A DNA stretch of 64,000 bases. Origin: Ustilago trichophora (Eukaryota > Basidiomycota > Ustilaginomycetes > Ustilaginales > Ustilaginaceae). The DNA lies in assembly GCA_900323505.1 (NCBI GenBank), contig OOIN01000004.1:1054001-1118000 (forward strand), read 5' to 3'. Below are positions 40,752-52,476 of this stretch, in pieces; position 1 is the stretch's first letter, and each line of letters begins with the position of its first letter. The position numbers and the translations under genes were made by a program. Below the pieces are notes generated by a model that was not told the origin of the DNA, searched no databases, and worked only from the letters and a program-made list of their open reading frames with translations.

Positions 40752-42338
40752 GGTGGCGGCGTTAGTGGCCGATGTTCGCCAACGAGCGGCGCTGCCGGCC
40801 ACGTACCTTTGCGAGGGAATCATTGTATCGGTTGCAAGTGGCGTTGGCAGGCTCAAATACTTTCTTCTGACTGCGGATCCAATTGCTGGCCTGATCCGAG
40901 AACGAGGAGCCTTGAATCGGAGTAGCCGATAACGGAGCAGATGACCTCGCCAAAGAAAACGGTGATCAATGGATCGGCTTGCGTGACTTTGGTGAGTAAA
41001 GAGGGACGGATGATGCCGATGAGGGGATGCTGCTAGTGACGAATAGGGATGAGGAGGGAAGAGTAGGGAGGAGGAGGGAAAAAAGGAATGTGTGTGCGGA
41101 CGGTGTTGGATCTCAAAGGCAAAGAGCTCCGAAAGCCGGAGTACTGTACAGTAAAGTACGACTAGACAAGCAGGCTTACCTACATACAGTACAAAGCCGT
41201 AAGTGTCTCTTTGGTCATCCGAGAAGGCGCCTGAACGGCGAATTAGCCCATGCGTGTCCTTTTTTTCCCCCCTTTGTGTGCGTGCTACTCTACTGCTGCT
41301 GCTGCTGCTTTGACTCGGGCTGGAGCTTGGCTGGCTCAGCGTGAATCGTCAGAAATTGGGCTCAGTCAAAACGACTCGACTCCGTTCTATTCGCCAGCCT
41401 TATTGCCACGACTAAGGTCGATTTCTCAGCTGATCAAATCATCACCAGCGGCAACTCCTGACAGCTGCCTCTGATCTCCTTCTCATAGCTTGACTACTCC
41501 ATGCAACGGCCTGATTGCCATGCCTAGAAGAAAGAGTGCAAAGAGCAGGATGTCTAGGTAGTAGACTGATGCTTGCCGCATGCAAGCTTTGCTGAGAAGC
41601 GAGAGAAGCGAAAATATATGTGGAGGAAATTGGTCGAAGATGACCCGGAAAAGCCGCGACAGCATGCCGATCACCATTAAATCACACTGTTGTGTTAGAG
41701 CCTAGGGCTAACAGCCAAGAACTTTGCGCCGTGCCTGACTCGAAAACAAAGAGCAGCTGAGCACAGCAACTGAGCTTTGAACTTGAGTTTGGGCTGCGTT
41801 GGAAAGCGCAGCAAGCAAGCATCTGCAAGAGCTGCTGGGTGGCGGCGCACAATCGGACCCTACCCGCGTTGTTCGTGTTGGATCGCAGAGAGAACCGGTT
41901 CATTAAACCGAAAGCTACCGTTTCCGTACTCCCTTCCCTTCTTTCCTCATCGGCTCTTCGCCTCCGTCTAGCAGCTTTGTACATTGGTTCGACTTTGTTC
42001 GTGCTTTTTTCTTCAACGCTCGCTTTCTTGCTTTCTTTCGGTTCCTCGTTAGCCTTTCTATCTCAATTTGCTTCCATCAACCGCATTTGCATCTGCCACC
42101 CTCGGTCAAACCATCACTGCAAGGTTTTTCTGCTCTCTCTTTCTCTCAAGTCACCGTTGACAAGGGCTCAAAGCTTCACGATCCTATCACTTGATTTGCC
42201 TTTACACAACGTCTTTGTGACGGTTTCCGTTTTTCACACAAGGTCCTACAGGCATTTCCCGCAAGTTTCGCATTTGCTCTCCGCTTTCCGATACAATCTC
42301 TCTGCTTTTACCTCAGTTCTTGAGCATCCAACGCAACC
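40752..42338. other. Divergent intergenic region between Lon and Xrn1 genes
   Basis: About 1.6 kb with both promoters. It carries the palindrome TACTGTACAGTA at 41142-41153, a second TACAGTA nearby at about 41184, a (CTG)n run at about 41292-41311, and a pyrimidine-rich leader before the Xrn1 start (42000-42330). No gene was recognised. Confidence 0.6.
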
Positions 42339-42593
42339 ATGGGTATCCCCAAGTTCTTCCGCTTCATGTCGGAGCGCTATCCGCTCATCAGTCAACTCAT
42401 CGAGGAAAACAAGATTCCCGAGTTCGACAACCTCTACCTCGACATGAACGGCATCATCCACAATTGCTCTCATCCCAACGACAACGATGCCTCGTTCCGA
42501 ATCACAGAGACACAAATATTTTTAGCTGTCTTTGCATATATAGAGCATCTCTTCCACAAGATTAAACCCAAAAAGGTCTTCTTCCTCGCTGTC

Positions 42594-42640
<47 letters not shown>

Positions 42641-45600
42641 TTTCCGAACCGCCAAAGAGGCCAAGGAGATCAAGGAGAAGGCTGAACGTCGCGGCGAAGT
42701 CCTGCCTGAGGAAGAGGCCTTTGACTCCAACTGTATCACTCCAGGCACCCCCTTCATGGCCAAGCTTTCCCATCAGCTCGAATACTTTATCGCTAAGAAG
42801 ATCACCGAAGACGCCGATTGGCGCAACGTCCAAGTCATCCTCTCCGGACACGATGTCCCCGGTGAGGGCGAGCACAAGATTATGGAATACATCCGTCTTT
42901 GCAAGGCACAGCCCGACTACAACCCCAATGTCCGTCACTGTCTCTACGGTCTCGACGCCGATCTCATCATGCTGGGTCTCCTCAGCCACGACCCTCACTT
43001 CTGCTTGCTCCGTGAAGAGGTCCAATTCGGCCCTCGCCGCAAGTCCAAGGGAAGCCTCGAGTCGCAAAACTTCTTCTTGCTTCACCTCTCCCTCTTCCGA
43101 GAGTATCTCGACCTCGAGTTCCAGGATCTTCGCTCGTCCCTGCCTTTCCCTTACGATTTTGAAAGGATCATCGACGATTTCATCCTCCTCAACATCTTTG
43201 TCGGAAACGATTTCCTTCCTCATCTGCCCGGTCTCCACATCAATGAAGGAGCCATGGATCTCCTCTTCAATATCTACAAGCAGATCCTCCCCGTCGCTGG
43301 TGGTTACCTCAACGAAAGCGGCACTCTACGCACCGACCGTCTCGAGCTCGTTCTCGCTGAGCTTTGCAACTTTGAGATGGAGCAGTTCGAGCGCGACTAC
43401 GGCGACACCGCCACCCACAAGGCCAAGGTTTCCAAAAAGAAGAAGGCCATCACCCAAACAAAGGCCAAGGGTGGTCTAGTCCTCACCAAACCGCAGCGCG
43501 ACCTCTTCGACAAGGTGCACGCCTTCGTCATGGCACGTCGCCATGACCCCTCCGGGGCTCCCAGCGAGCTGTTGGTGCCTGCCGACCTCCCCAACAAGGA
43601 AAAGCGTTTCCTCGAGGATCTTGCCTCTAGCCTCAAGCTGCGCGCATCCTTCAACAAGATCGATCCTGCCTCCCAGCAGCCTGCCATCACTTTATCGTTC
43701 CCCGCCATCGCTGCCGAGGACGATGATAGCGACGACGGTCCTTCCGACGAGGATGGCGATGACTCTGCTGAGGATTCCGACGAGGCCTCTGCTGATGAAC
43801 CAGTTGCCACTAAAAACAGTGGTGCCAAATCCGAGGCTGACGTTGCCGTCGACCGCGTGCTGAGCCGTTACCTCAAGGCCAAAATCGACACCGCCAGCGA
43901 CGAAGAAGCTGACCCCGAGGAGGATTACAAAAAGCGTCTCGAGGCTCAGATGACCGCCTGGAAGAAAGACTACTACAAGGAGAAGCTCGAAATCGACTAC
44001 AACGATGACGAAGCCATGGGCAAGCTTGCCTTCCGCTACATCGAAGGTCTCCAGTGGGTCCTCCATTATTACTATGACGGTGTCGCTTCCTGGGGCTGGT
44101 TCTACGACTACCATTACGCTCCCAAAATCTCGGATCTTAGGAACGCTGGCGAGATGAAGTTCGAGTTCCAGCTCGGCAAGCCTTTCCGCCCCTTTGACCA
44201 GCTCATGGGTGTGCTTCCCGCTCTCAGTAGCCAACACATCCCCACCGCGTTCCGTGACCTGATGACCGATCCCAACTCACCCATCATCGACTTCTATCCG
44301 CAGAACTTCGAGGCCGATCTCAACGGCAAGAAGCAGGATTGGGAGGCCGTCGTCAAGATTCCTTTTATCGACGAGAAGCGTCTGCTCGAGGCGCTCGACA
44401 AGCGTGAGGTCTACCTTGGCATCGAGGAGCGCAAGCGCAACGGTTTCGGCCACAGCCGCGAGTTCACCTACAACGAGCAGGACGAGACCTTCTTCCCTTC
44501 CAGTCTGCCCGGTACCTTCCCCGACCTCGTCCACTGCCGAGCCAACGTCAAGAACTTCAACCTGCCCACCCTCGACGGTCTTCATCTCGTCAAGGGCCTC
44601 ACCAAGGGTGTTGAGCTCGGCGTTCGCGCTTTGGCCGGCTTCCCCTCGCTCAAGACGCTCCCCCACTACGGACGGCTCGGTCATCATGGCGTCAACATCT
44701 TCCAGTCCGAGTCCAAGGGCGTCAGCATGGTCGTCACCATCGAGAATGCATACGAAGACGCCAAGACCGAGGCTATTGCTGAAGCCATGATTGGCAACCG
44801 TGCCTTCCTCAACTGGCCCTTCCTCACCGAAGGTCTCGTCGTCGGTGTTTCGGACAACCTCTTCCGTTACGAAATGGGGATGGTCGGCGGTCAGCAAAAG
44901 GTAATTGCCCAGCCCCACCAGGGTGCCAGCCTCTCTGACTTCCAGCGCAAGGCCGAGCGTGCCGAGTACCACTATAGCAAGCGCATGGGTGTGCTCATCG
45001 GCGACGTCGATGTCCTTGTCCACATTCGCCCGCTCAAGGGTCTCAAGCGCCTCGACGACGGTGCCTTCATCAAGGACTACGAGGAGACTTCCAAAAAGGA
45101 GATCGACCAGGCTGTCCAGGTCACCGTCACCAACGTCGTTCACGACGATGCTCGTTTCCTCGAGTCGCCCGCCAAGCCTATCCGCGAGGAATACCCCGAC
45201 AAGACCAAGGTCTTCTTCCTCGGCGCCAACGCCTACGGCACCCCAGCCCATGTGGTCGGCAGCACCGATGCCTCGCTTGCTATCGAAGTTGCCTTCTTCC
45301 CCAACCAAGCCAAGGAGAACGCCTACCTGCGTGACCTCGTGAGCAAGCGTGCTCGTGTCAACTACTTCCCCTCGTATCAGGTCGCCAAGAAGTGTGGCAT
45401 CACTTCACTGGCCCTCGCCAAGCTCACCTCAAGCATGATGCTCGCCTGGAAGGACCAGAAGGTCAATGTGGGTCTCCGACTGAAGTTCGAGGCCAAGGGT
45501 GAAAAGGTGCTCGGATACTCGAGGAAGTCGGCTGCCGGTTGGGAGTTCTCGGAGAAGACGCTCGAGCTCGTCAAGGAGTACGTGCAACTTTTCCCCGAGA

Positions 45601-46760
45601 TCACTCAGATGCTCAGCCACAAGTCTGGTGTCGACCTCACCCGCGCTTCGCAAATTTGGGACGATTCGGTCGTCGATGCAAAGATGGCCCAGCTCAAGGA
45701 CTGGATCAAATCTAAGGGCGTCCGTGATCTCGAGACAGTGCCGCTGTACGCTGAACAGCTCTCCAAGGACACCGTCCAAAGCATCGAGGCATTCACTTCC
45801 CGCCTGGTCGACACTCGCACTGCGATCGGTGCCGCCAGCCAGGTCAAGCGTGTCTTCATCAAGGGCATCCCTCGTACCGCGCTTCTCAAGCCTGGACACG
45901 CACCTTTCCGTCTGCAGGCACAGAGGTTCGAGCTCGGTGACCGTGTCATTATGGTGCAGGACAGTGGCAACGTGCCGCTTTCGGCCCGTGGTGTCGTTGT
46001 AGGCATCAACAGCAACTCGCTCGAGGTTGTGTTTGATGTGCCCTTCTTGAGCGGCACCACGCTTGGCGATCGTTGTGCACCTTACAAGGGCGCCACTGTC
46101 TCGTTTGTCAGTGTGCTCAACTTGACCCAGCCGCAGTTCGTCTGTGCTGGCACCAGCGGTGTGGGCGACACCAGCGCTTCTGTTGGCAGCGCTCTGGAGA
46201 GGACTCTTGGACCCATCGGTGGTACAGGCACTGCGCAGAGCAATGGCAACGGAAACGGCGCTCACGGTTACGGTGCCGGCGCCAGCTCTTACCGACCTCC
46301 CAACGCCTTCACCCCCAGTGCCACTGCTCAGAACGGCCGGGGTCGTGGAGGTGCCACCCAGATTCTGCAGCGACCTCAGCAACGCCACGCCAACGTCTCG
46401 GATGATGTTGCCTTCTCTGGTGTAGCCAGCGGTGCCCACAAGCCTACGCGAGCGGCCGCCGCTTCCTCCAACCAGGTGGAAGAGATCAACCCCATCATGG
46501 CTGCTCTCGGTATTCGCCCTCCCGCCGCCACCAATGGTCACGGCCACGGTGGACACGCGCGTGGAGCGGCGCGTGGCGGCGCTAGACCGGCTCGCCCTCC
46601 CGTCGCCGCCAACCCTCCACAGGCGCCCGTCAACGCCGCCCAAGCAGCCGCTAACGGTCCTCGCGGTCGTGGTGGACGAGGTGGCGGACGTGGCCGTGGT
46701 GGACCCACTCCTCGAGGCGGAGCTTCCCGCGGTGGACGTGGAGGTGCAGCTGCTCATTGA
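42339..46760 (+). CDS. XRN1: 5'-3' exoribonuclease Xrn1
   Basis: A 1473-aa intronless protein with the invariant N-terminus MGIPKFFRFMSERYPLI. The XRN_N nuclease domain shows DMNGIIHNCSHPND (D35), FLAVDGVAPRAKMNQQR, a GEGEHKIMEYIR motif, LDADLIMLGL and VGNDFLPHLPG, carrying the Mg2+-binding acidic residues. An acidic linker (about 460-500) precedes the helical domain (YYYDGVASWGWFYDYHYAP). The middle holds the D1-D3 SH3-like region typical of Xrn1 rather than nuclear Rat1, and length also favours Xrn1. The last ~180 residues are Ala/Gly/Arg-rich with RGG repeats (RGRGGRGGGRGRGG). The enzyme degrades decapped mRNA in cytoplasmic P-bodies. ATG context is ACCATGG. Confidence 0.96.
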
Positions 46761-47335
46761 TCGCCCTTCTTGTTGTGCCTTGTAGCCCTGCAGTCCCGTG
46801 AAGTCGTTCACCAATACAAATATCCTTGCTCCTCATTCTTGCTCTTCACTACTTTTGTCTTGTGTCTGTGTGTGTATGTGGTCGGTCGAGATCCATTTTT
46901 TGCTCCATTTTTTTCATTGCTCTTTTAATCTTATTTTTCGCGACTAAAAAGGTCCACGGACGGCGGATTTAGCGTTGGCGAGAGGTGGAGGTGATTGATT
47001 GGTCGTACTGGAAAAATTCACCAAGGTGCAGGTGAAGTAATCGTGCACATACGGCTATGCAAGTCGGACCTACAGCACGTACCTTTGAAGAACAAGGAAC
47101 CATAACAATGAGCAATAGAGTCACGGAGTTTGCGGATCGGTTGCATGCTGACAAGGAATGTGAATGTGCCAATGTGGGCTTACATCGTGAGATCCGAAAG
47201 AGATGTGGAAGTTGGAATTGGCTGGTAAGGTTTGGGTGAAGCTCGCGAAGCTTCGTTTCTTCTCGTAGAGTGTGGTTGGAGAGTGTGGCTTTTTCTCCCT
47301 TCCTTTCCTTCCATCACATTCATCGTGTCGTCAAC
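46761..47335. other. Intergenic between Xrn1 and the MDR dehydrogenase
   Basis: 575 bp covering the Xrn1 3' end and the next promoter. Short minus-strand frames with plausible splice signals occur at about 46970-47300, but no protein family was recognised. Confidence 0.45.
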
Positions 47336-48598
47336 ATGTCGTCGCCAACCAGTACTCAAGCTTATCGCCTTAGCTCGTTCGAGAAAACCCTCGATGGGCT
47401 GGTTTTGGACCAGAATGTGTCGCTTCCGGATGCTTCGCAGTTGGGAGCTACCGATGTGATTGTAGAGGTTCATGCTGTTTCTCTGAACGCTAGGGACTAT
47501 CAGAGTAGGTATCCTCATCATCCCACTTGAACTATCCAACTGATTCTGCTTATGCTGACATTTTTTTTTGTTGTTTTTTTTTTTTTTTTTTTTTTTTTTG
47601 CTTCTCGATGCTTTCGTGCTACAGTTGCAACCGGCACCTACCCAGCCCCAGCCTCACCTCCTACCGGATTGATCCCGGTATCTGACGGAGCAGGAAAAGT
47701 TCTTGCGGTCGGAAAGGATGTGACCACTGTCCAAGTTGGGCAACGTGTCGTCACCCACCTTGCACATAATTGGGTGCATGGAGAGATTGGCAACGCCATG
47801 CAGGCAACCGCTTTGGGCGGAGGTCGAGATGGAGTTCTTGCCAAACACGTCGTTTTGGACCAGTACAACTTGCTACCCATCCCTGAACATATGGATTATC
47901 GAGAAGCCGCTTCTTTGCCTGTAGCTGGTCTGACCGCTTTCCACTGTCTCTTTGGACACGAAGGAAAGACTCTCCAACCGGGACAAGCGGTACTTATCGA
48001 GGGAACGGGTGGAGTTTCCATCGCGGCTCTTCAACTTGCTCTCTCTGCAGGTGCACGTCCCATCGTGATCTCGAGTTCGGACGAAAAGCTCCAGCTAGTC
48101 CAAAAACTCGGTGTCCCCGCTAAAGACTGTATCAACTATCGTAACAACCCTCAGTGGTTCCAAACCGTCCGATCCCTCACCCCACGTGGCGAAGGCGTTT
48201 CACACACCATCGAAATCGCAGGAGGCACCACCATGACTCGTGCCATCTTGGCCACCCAAGCTCGAGGAACAGTCTGGGTAGTAGGCTACATGGACGACTA
48301 CTCTCCCAACCCCACGACCGGTGATGGTCTTCCCGACGTTGCCAAAGCGGTTCTCTACAGCCAGGCTCAACTTCAAGGTGTTGTTTGTGGAAGTTACCAA
48401 CTTTTCCAGCAGTATTTGGACGCTCACGAGATTGCAGAGGCAAACGTAAAGGCAAACACGGCAGCGAGGAACGTGCTCAAGCCGCTCATTTTGGAGGACC
48501 AAGTGTTCTCTTTTGACCAGGCTAAGAAGGCGTTCGAGGTCCAGGGTAGTGGAAAGTTTGTTGGAAAGATTATCATCGATGTTGCCTCTTCCAAGTGA
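47336..48598 (+). CDS. Medium-chain dehydrogenase/reductase (alcohol dehydrogenase/quinone oxidoreductase-like)
   Basis: Two exons, 47336..47504 and 47625..48598, separated by a 120-nt intron (GTAGGT..ACAG) that contains a 26-nt poly-T tract, give 380 aa. The splice rejoins NARDYQ to IATGTYPAPASPPTGLIPVSDGAGKV, the normal GroES-like segment of the family. The Rossmann region is LPVAGLTAFHCLF, then LIEGTGGVSIAALQLALSAGARPIVISSS. The usual zinc-ligand pattern (GHE with Cys cluster) is not visible, so a zinc-free NADP-dependent oxidoreductase is more likely than a true alcohol dehydrogenase. The C-terminus VGKIIIDVASSK is typical. The donor GTAGGT is weaker than the other introns here. Confidence 0.9.
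47574..47599. repeat. Poly-T tract inside an intron
   Basis: 26 consecutive T in the intron of the dehydrogenase gene, preceded by two shorter T runs. It lies about 25 nt upstream of the 3' splice site and probably serves as, or overlaps, the polypyrimidine tract. Confidence 0.9.
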
Positions 48599-49074
48599 AA
48601 AGGCGCCAAGGGGTTGCTTCATTTGCGCAGTAGGATGTTCTAAACCCACACAAACCCACAGCCGACAATCGAACAAGTTACTTCTGACTCATCTTGTTCT
48701 TGTGATCCACCTTGCGTGACCATGGTGTGCGTGTGACGATTGAAACGGGTGGCAGCCATCTTCACAGAGGCAGAGGCGCCGTAGTAGAGGCAAATTGAAG
48801 GAGTTGATTTCTGAACAGAACAAGACGGATTAAGAGTAAAAATGCATGTACAAGCAGAAGCATAAGACCGAATTTGCCAAGACGAGAGAGGTATCGTCGA
48901 GTGTGGTTGGTTTCCGTGAACGAGACTGCCGCACGTTTGTCAGCGCCACTTGAGCGTTAGTTGAAAAGTGCGCACCTCGACTGAGGCAAAGAGGGACATA
49001 GTTGGGGATATCGTAAGAGTGTTTGGGAGGGTAAAGGGGCGATTTGACGGGAAGCTTAGGAGTTGGGGAGCAGT
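48599..49074. other. Convergent 3' spacer
   Basis: 476 bp between the dehydrogenase and the 80-aa orphan 3' ends. No gene or repeat was recognised. Confidence 0.6.
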
Positions 49075-49317
49075 TTATCCCATGCGAGTCTTGTTCTCAC
49101 GCTCGGCCTGCTTGATTCTCTCCTCGAGAGTCTTGGACTTGTGAAGCTGCGATGCGGTCAGACGGTCACGCTCTGCGTTGGAGGCGCGGTCCGAGTAGCG
49201 CATGCCATCAGCAACGGAGCCCTGGTAGGACGAGGTGGTTCGGTGCAACTCGGTGTTGTTCTTGCCAGGGTTGGTGTCGGTACGCTTCATCTTCTTCCCA
49301 TCGGAAGGACTGGACAT
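49075..49317 (-). CDS. Small hydrophilic orphan protein (80 aa)
   Basis: An 80-aa ORF (MSSPSDGKKMKRTDTNPGKNN.. to ..RIKQAERENKTRMG) with an ATG start. A CCTAG acceptor-like site lies a few bases upstream, suggesting a 5' UTR intron. The protein is highly charged without hydrophobic segments. The C-terminal half (DRASNAERDRLTASQLHKSKTLEERIKQAERENK) looks like a single long amphipathic helix. It is not recognised. Biased composition and a length close to chance mean it may not be real, but the Arg/Glu/Lys helix pattern favours a coding function. Confidence 0.5.
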   Translation of the reverse strand: MSSPSDGKKMKRTDTNPGKNNTELHRTTSSYQGSVADGMRYSDRASNAERDRLTASQLHKSKTLEERIKQAERENKTRMG

Positions 49318-52247
49318 GCAGGAACCCTAGGGGAGCGAAGTTCGAAAGAGATCGGAGAAATCGCATTTGCGTTGGGCGTCAAAAGGCAACGATTGAGGGC
49401 AAAATGAAAAACTTGTCAGTATTCTGTACCGTGTGTCGTATTGTGTCCAAAGCAATTCACTGGCATGTTGTTGGGAACCACTCTTGCGCCGGATGCAACG
49501 GACGGTTCCACCTTGCCTGCCAGATGCTTCGCGATAAGGAAGAACGTACCATCTTTGCGAAAAGTGTATTTGCTGATTAGAGCTGTGGAGTGTGAAGAGA
49601 GTGCGTGTGAACTTGCAGAAAGAGGAGAGCAAGTTGAATCGCGATGTTGATAAGACGTTTGTAGGTAGCAGTGATCACGGATGCTGTGGTCAAAGAGTTA
49701 GGGATGGTGGTGAGGAGGAGAGTATTATGCACGCCAAAAAGCTGAGCTGTCTCAGGCTTGAGGTATAGACAAGAGAGGCGGACTGGTCACATTGGCGGCC
49801 CGACGACGCAAGGCAGGCAGGCAGGCTCTGCTTTTTGCCTTTGGTTTTGCTTTTGCTTTGGTTGACGCTTGCGGAGTTCAAGGTTGAGCAGAAAGTCTAG
49901 GTCTCCTGGCGGCAGTGTGCACGGCCACACCACAAAAACTCCACTCTCTCTAATCTCAAAAAGGCGGCACGGCACGCTGCGTAAGCCTGCACTATGACAA
50001 GGCCCAAGAACCGTGCGACTTGTTTTAAAATCGGATTTCGTAGTTTTGAATACCAAAGGCACATTTACTTGCGAGCTTTCAAATCGAAATTATGATTGTG
50101 CTGCGAAGTGGTGTTCCAGAATGCAGCAGCGAGGCGAGCCGCTATCGAAGCTGCTCCTCTGCCGACATTTCGATATGGACTCGCGTGGCTGCAAGGTCAG
50201 GCGTGCACGCTCAGCTCGGGCGTGTTGATTGTTTTCGAAGAGTTCGTCTCCTGCACTCTTGAATACAAGTCGTCTGAGCTGCTCAGAGCCTTACCCATCC
50301 GACGGTTCAACATGCACGGCTTTACCAAGCGAGTTCCGACAGTCGCTGCAGCACCAACTGATACCGTCCGTTGCGCAGCATAGCCCCTCTCCATCCAAAG
50401 CAAGACCGCTGCGTTCATGCTTATGATGCACAAAGTGAGTCTTCACACTTGCTCTAGATTGTCGACATAGAGAGGGAAAAGCATTGCGTGTGGCAGTACA
50501 CTCACACGCCGAGGCTACCCAATGCACAGCCGTGCCGACCGCCAAGCACGTACACAGCCCAAACCATCATCGTCGGAAACACACTCTCTGGAGATGACGC
50601 GAGCTTGCCAGATAGCGCTCGAAACTTCGACGGTTGGAGCCAACAGCACTAGACTCGGCACATGTCATTGCGCGACTAGGTGGCCTTGGCGGTCAGCATT
50701 GCAGCCTGAAAATTAGGGTACGTTTTCGGCCGAAAGTGAATTCGGCTTAGTGTTCATTTGCTCGCGCTCTGACATCTTTAGTATCGCCATGGATACTGTC
50801 CCCTGATCCTCGCTCGTTCACCTGAAGGAGCACATTCGAAGAGTATGTTCGACGTATATGCTTCTTTGTGATACAACAATCTAATGAACTCAGCTGCTTC
50901 AAGCAGTTCTTGATCATCGGAACGTATCATGGGTCCTCGTCGATCGCTCCTGGAAGATTGGCAATTCCTGTAGCTGAGACAGATCGCAACAAGAGGACGG
51001 GCTCCTTCACAATTGCGCCGAACGACTTTATATCGTAAGTCGTAAAGACAGCTTGAGATCATCAATATGTTGGCTGAATCGCTCACAGAGCACGCCTTGC
51101 GAATGAGCGAAATGGTTTCAAGACGATTGCATCGATACGAAGCAGCAAAGCTTTAGGCAAGACCGCTCCTGTCGGCAAAAAGTCAGTCAAGTCTCATCTG
51201 AATAACCAATAGCTATTGCTTGAGATCAGATTCAGCCGCACCTCGAGCTATGATACCACCGACTCACTTGAAAAGAGGCTTCGAAAATTCATCAATGGCA
51301 GGAACTCTCGAAAGATTAAAACAATCGGCTTTTTGTGGACTGTGTCGACTGCTATAGAACCGACGAAGCTGCCATTGATTGGAACAAGAGATGGGGCCAG
51401 GCGCACTCGTGGCATTGATGTTCTAACTGTGACAAACATTTTGATCACCTTACTAGTCCTGGACGCTCACGACGTGCAGCTCCTCCAAGCTATGTGTCGC
51501 CGCCATCTTGACATAACACAGCAGAGAAAAATGGATTCGTCGTTGCTGGGCCCTTGTTCAGAGTCAAACTCACATTCCCATCGCCCTTTCAACTCTACAC
51601 TTCAAGATCCTGCAATGTTGTGCAATTCAAGCAACCACTCGTTCCTCTTTTCCGTCACAGTAGCTTGTGTCCCAAATGATGATGCTTCTTCTTGTTCATA
51701 CAGTATCTCTTCTGGCTCCGAGCCTCCACAAAGCTACCTTTCCCGCTAATTGGAAGCTACCAAAGGCTAATATCGTCGATGAGAAGCCGCTCAAAGGCCT
51801 GAGTACTGTTCATTGCACCTTTCTTGTCTCATACAGTAGATCTGTCTTCGCGGCCCGGGCGCTCGGCTCTGCCGAAGAATCACAGTCACTTCTTCAAGGA
51901 TAAAATCATTGCAACTTTGGACAAAACATAGCGTGCTTTTGGCATGGATTGCGGAAACTTCGTTTGATCGCAGTCTCAAATCGTCCGTGTCACGAGACAG
52001 CAGGAAAACAGGGCATATTGTTACAGTATCTCCGTCAGAAAGAGAATTGTGTAGGACTACACCTTGGATCATTCCACCACTCTCTAGTGATAATCCCTTT
52101 CAGCTGAGCCATACTTCTCCGCTCTTTCGTGATCAAAGTTAGGTCTCAGGATGAATTGGACAGAAGCCGGTTCAAACTTAGCCCATCTTGCTTGCCCTTA
52201 CCTTCTCATCGCAACTAGTACTGCGAAGCTAGTTCTGCCAAGCTCGA
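49318..52247. other. Gene-poor region left of the transposon
   Basis: 2.9 kb without a recognised gene. Open frames of 60-180 codons exist, the longest at 51216..51749 (+), but they lack domain signals and consistent start context. Codon bias differs from the gene array to the left. It could be intergenic sequence, decayed gene remnants or old transposon debris; the sequence alone does not decide. Confidence 0.5.
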
Positions 52248-52249
52248 TA

Positions 52250-52290
52250 ACGTAATTCATGTATTAGTCGCGCGCCCGTATTAGTCGCGC
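52250..52290 (+). repeat. Left terminal inverted repeat (41 bp)
   Basis: Begins ACGTAATTCATG and contains one full and one partial copy of a 17-bp unit GTATTAGTCGCGCGCCC. It matches the right end without mismatch over 41 bp by eye. Confidence 0.93.
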
Positions 52291-52476
52291 ACTGACCAAT
52301 TTCAAAAATCCCCACCGTGTTTGATGGTAGTGACTTGCATGATGGTGTCCGCATTGTTTGTGCCTTACATGAGCCCCACCAACTTGCATTCCGTTCTGAC
52401 CTTCGGCATCAACCTTATCACAATCACTGCCGACATCTGTAATCAAACCGATACAAACAGCATTTCTCACATTGCA

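Noticed and set aside
4631..46760. RdRP and Xrn1 in one window as an RNA-processing cluster
   Set aside because: They lie about 33 kb apart with many unrelated genes between. Co-location is most likely chance.
46969..47300. Possible multi-exon minus-strand gene between Xrn1 and the dehydrogenase
   Set aside because: Candidate donor and acceptor sites exist, but no splice pattern produced a recognisable protein, and the region is the expected promoter of the plus-strand dehydrogenase.
51216..51749. 177-codon plus-strand frame left of the transposon
   Set aside because: No domain, no good start context and no similarity to known families. It could be chance in a gene-poor stretch.
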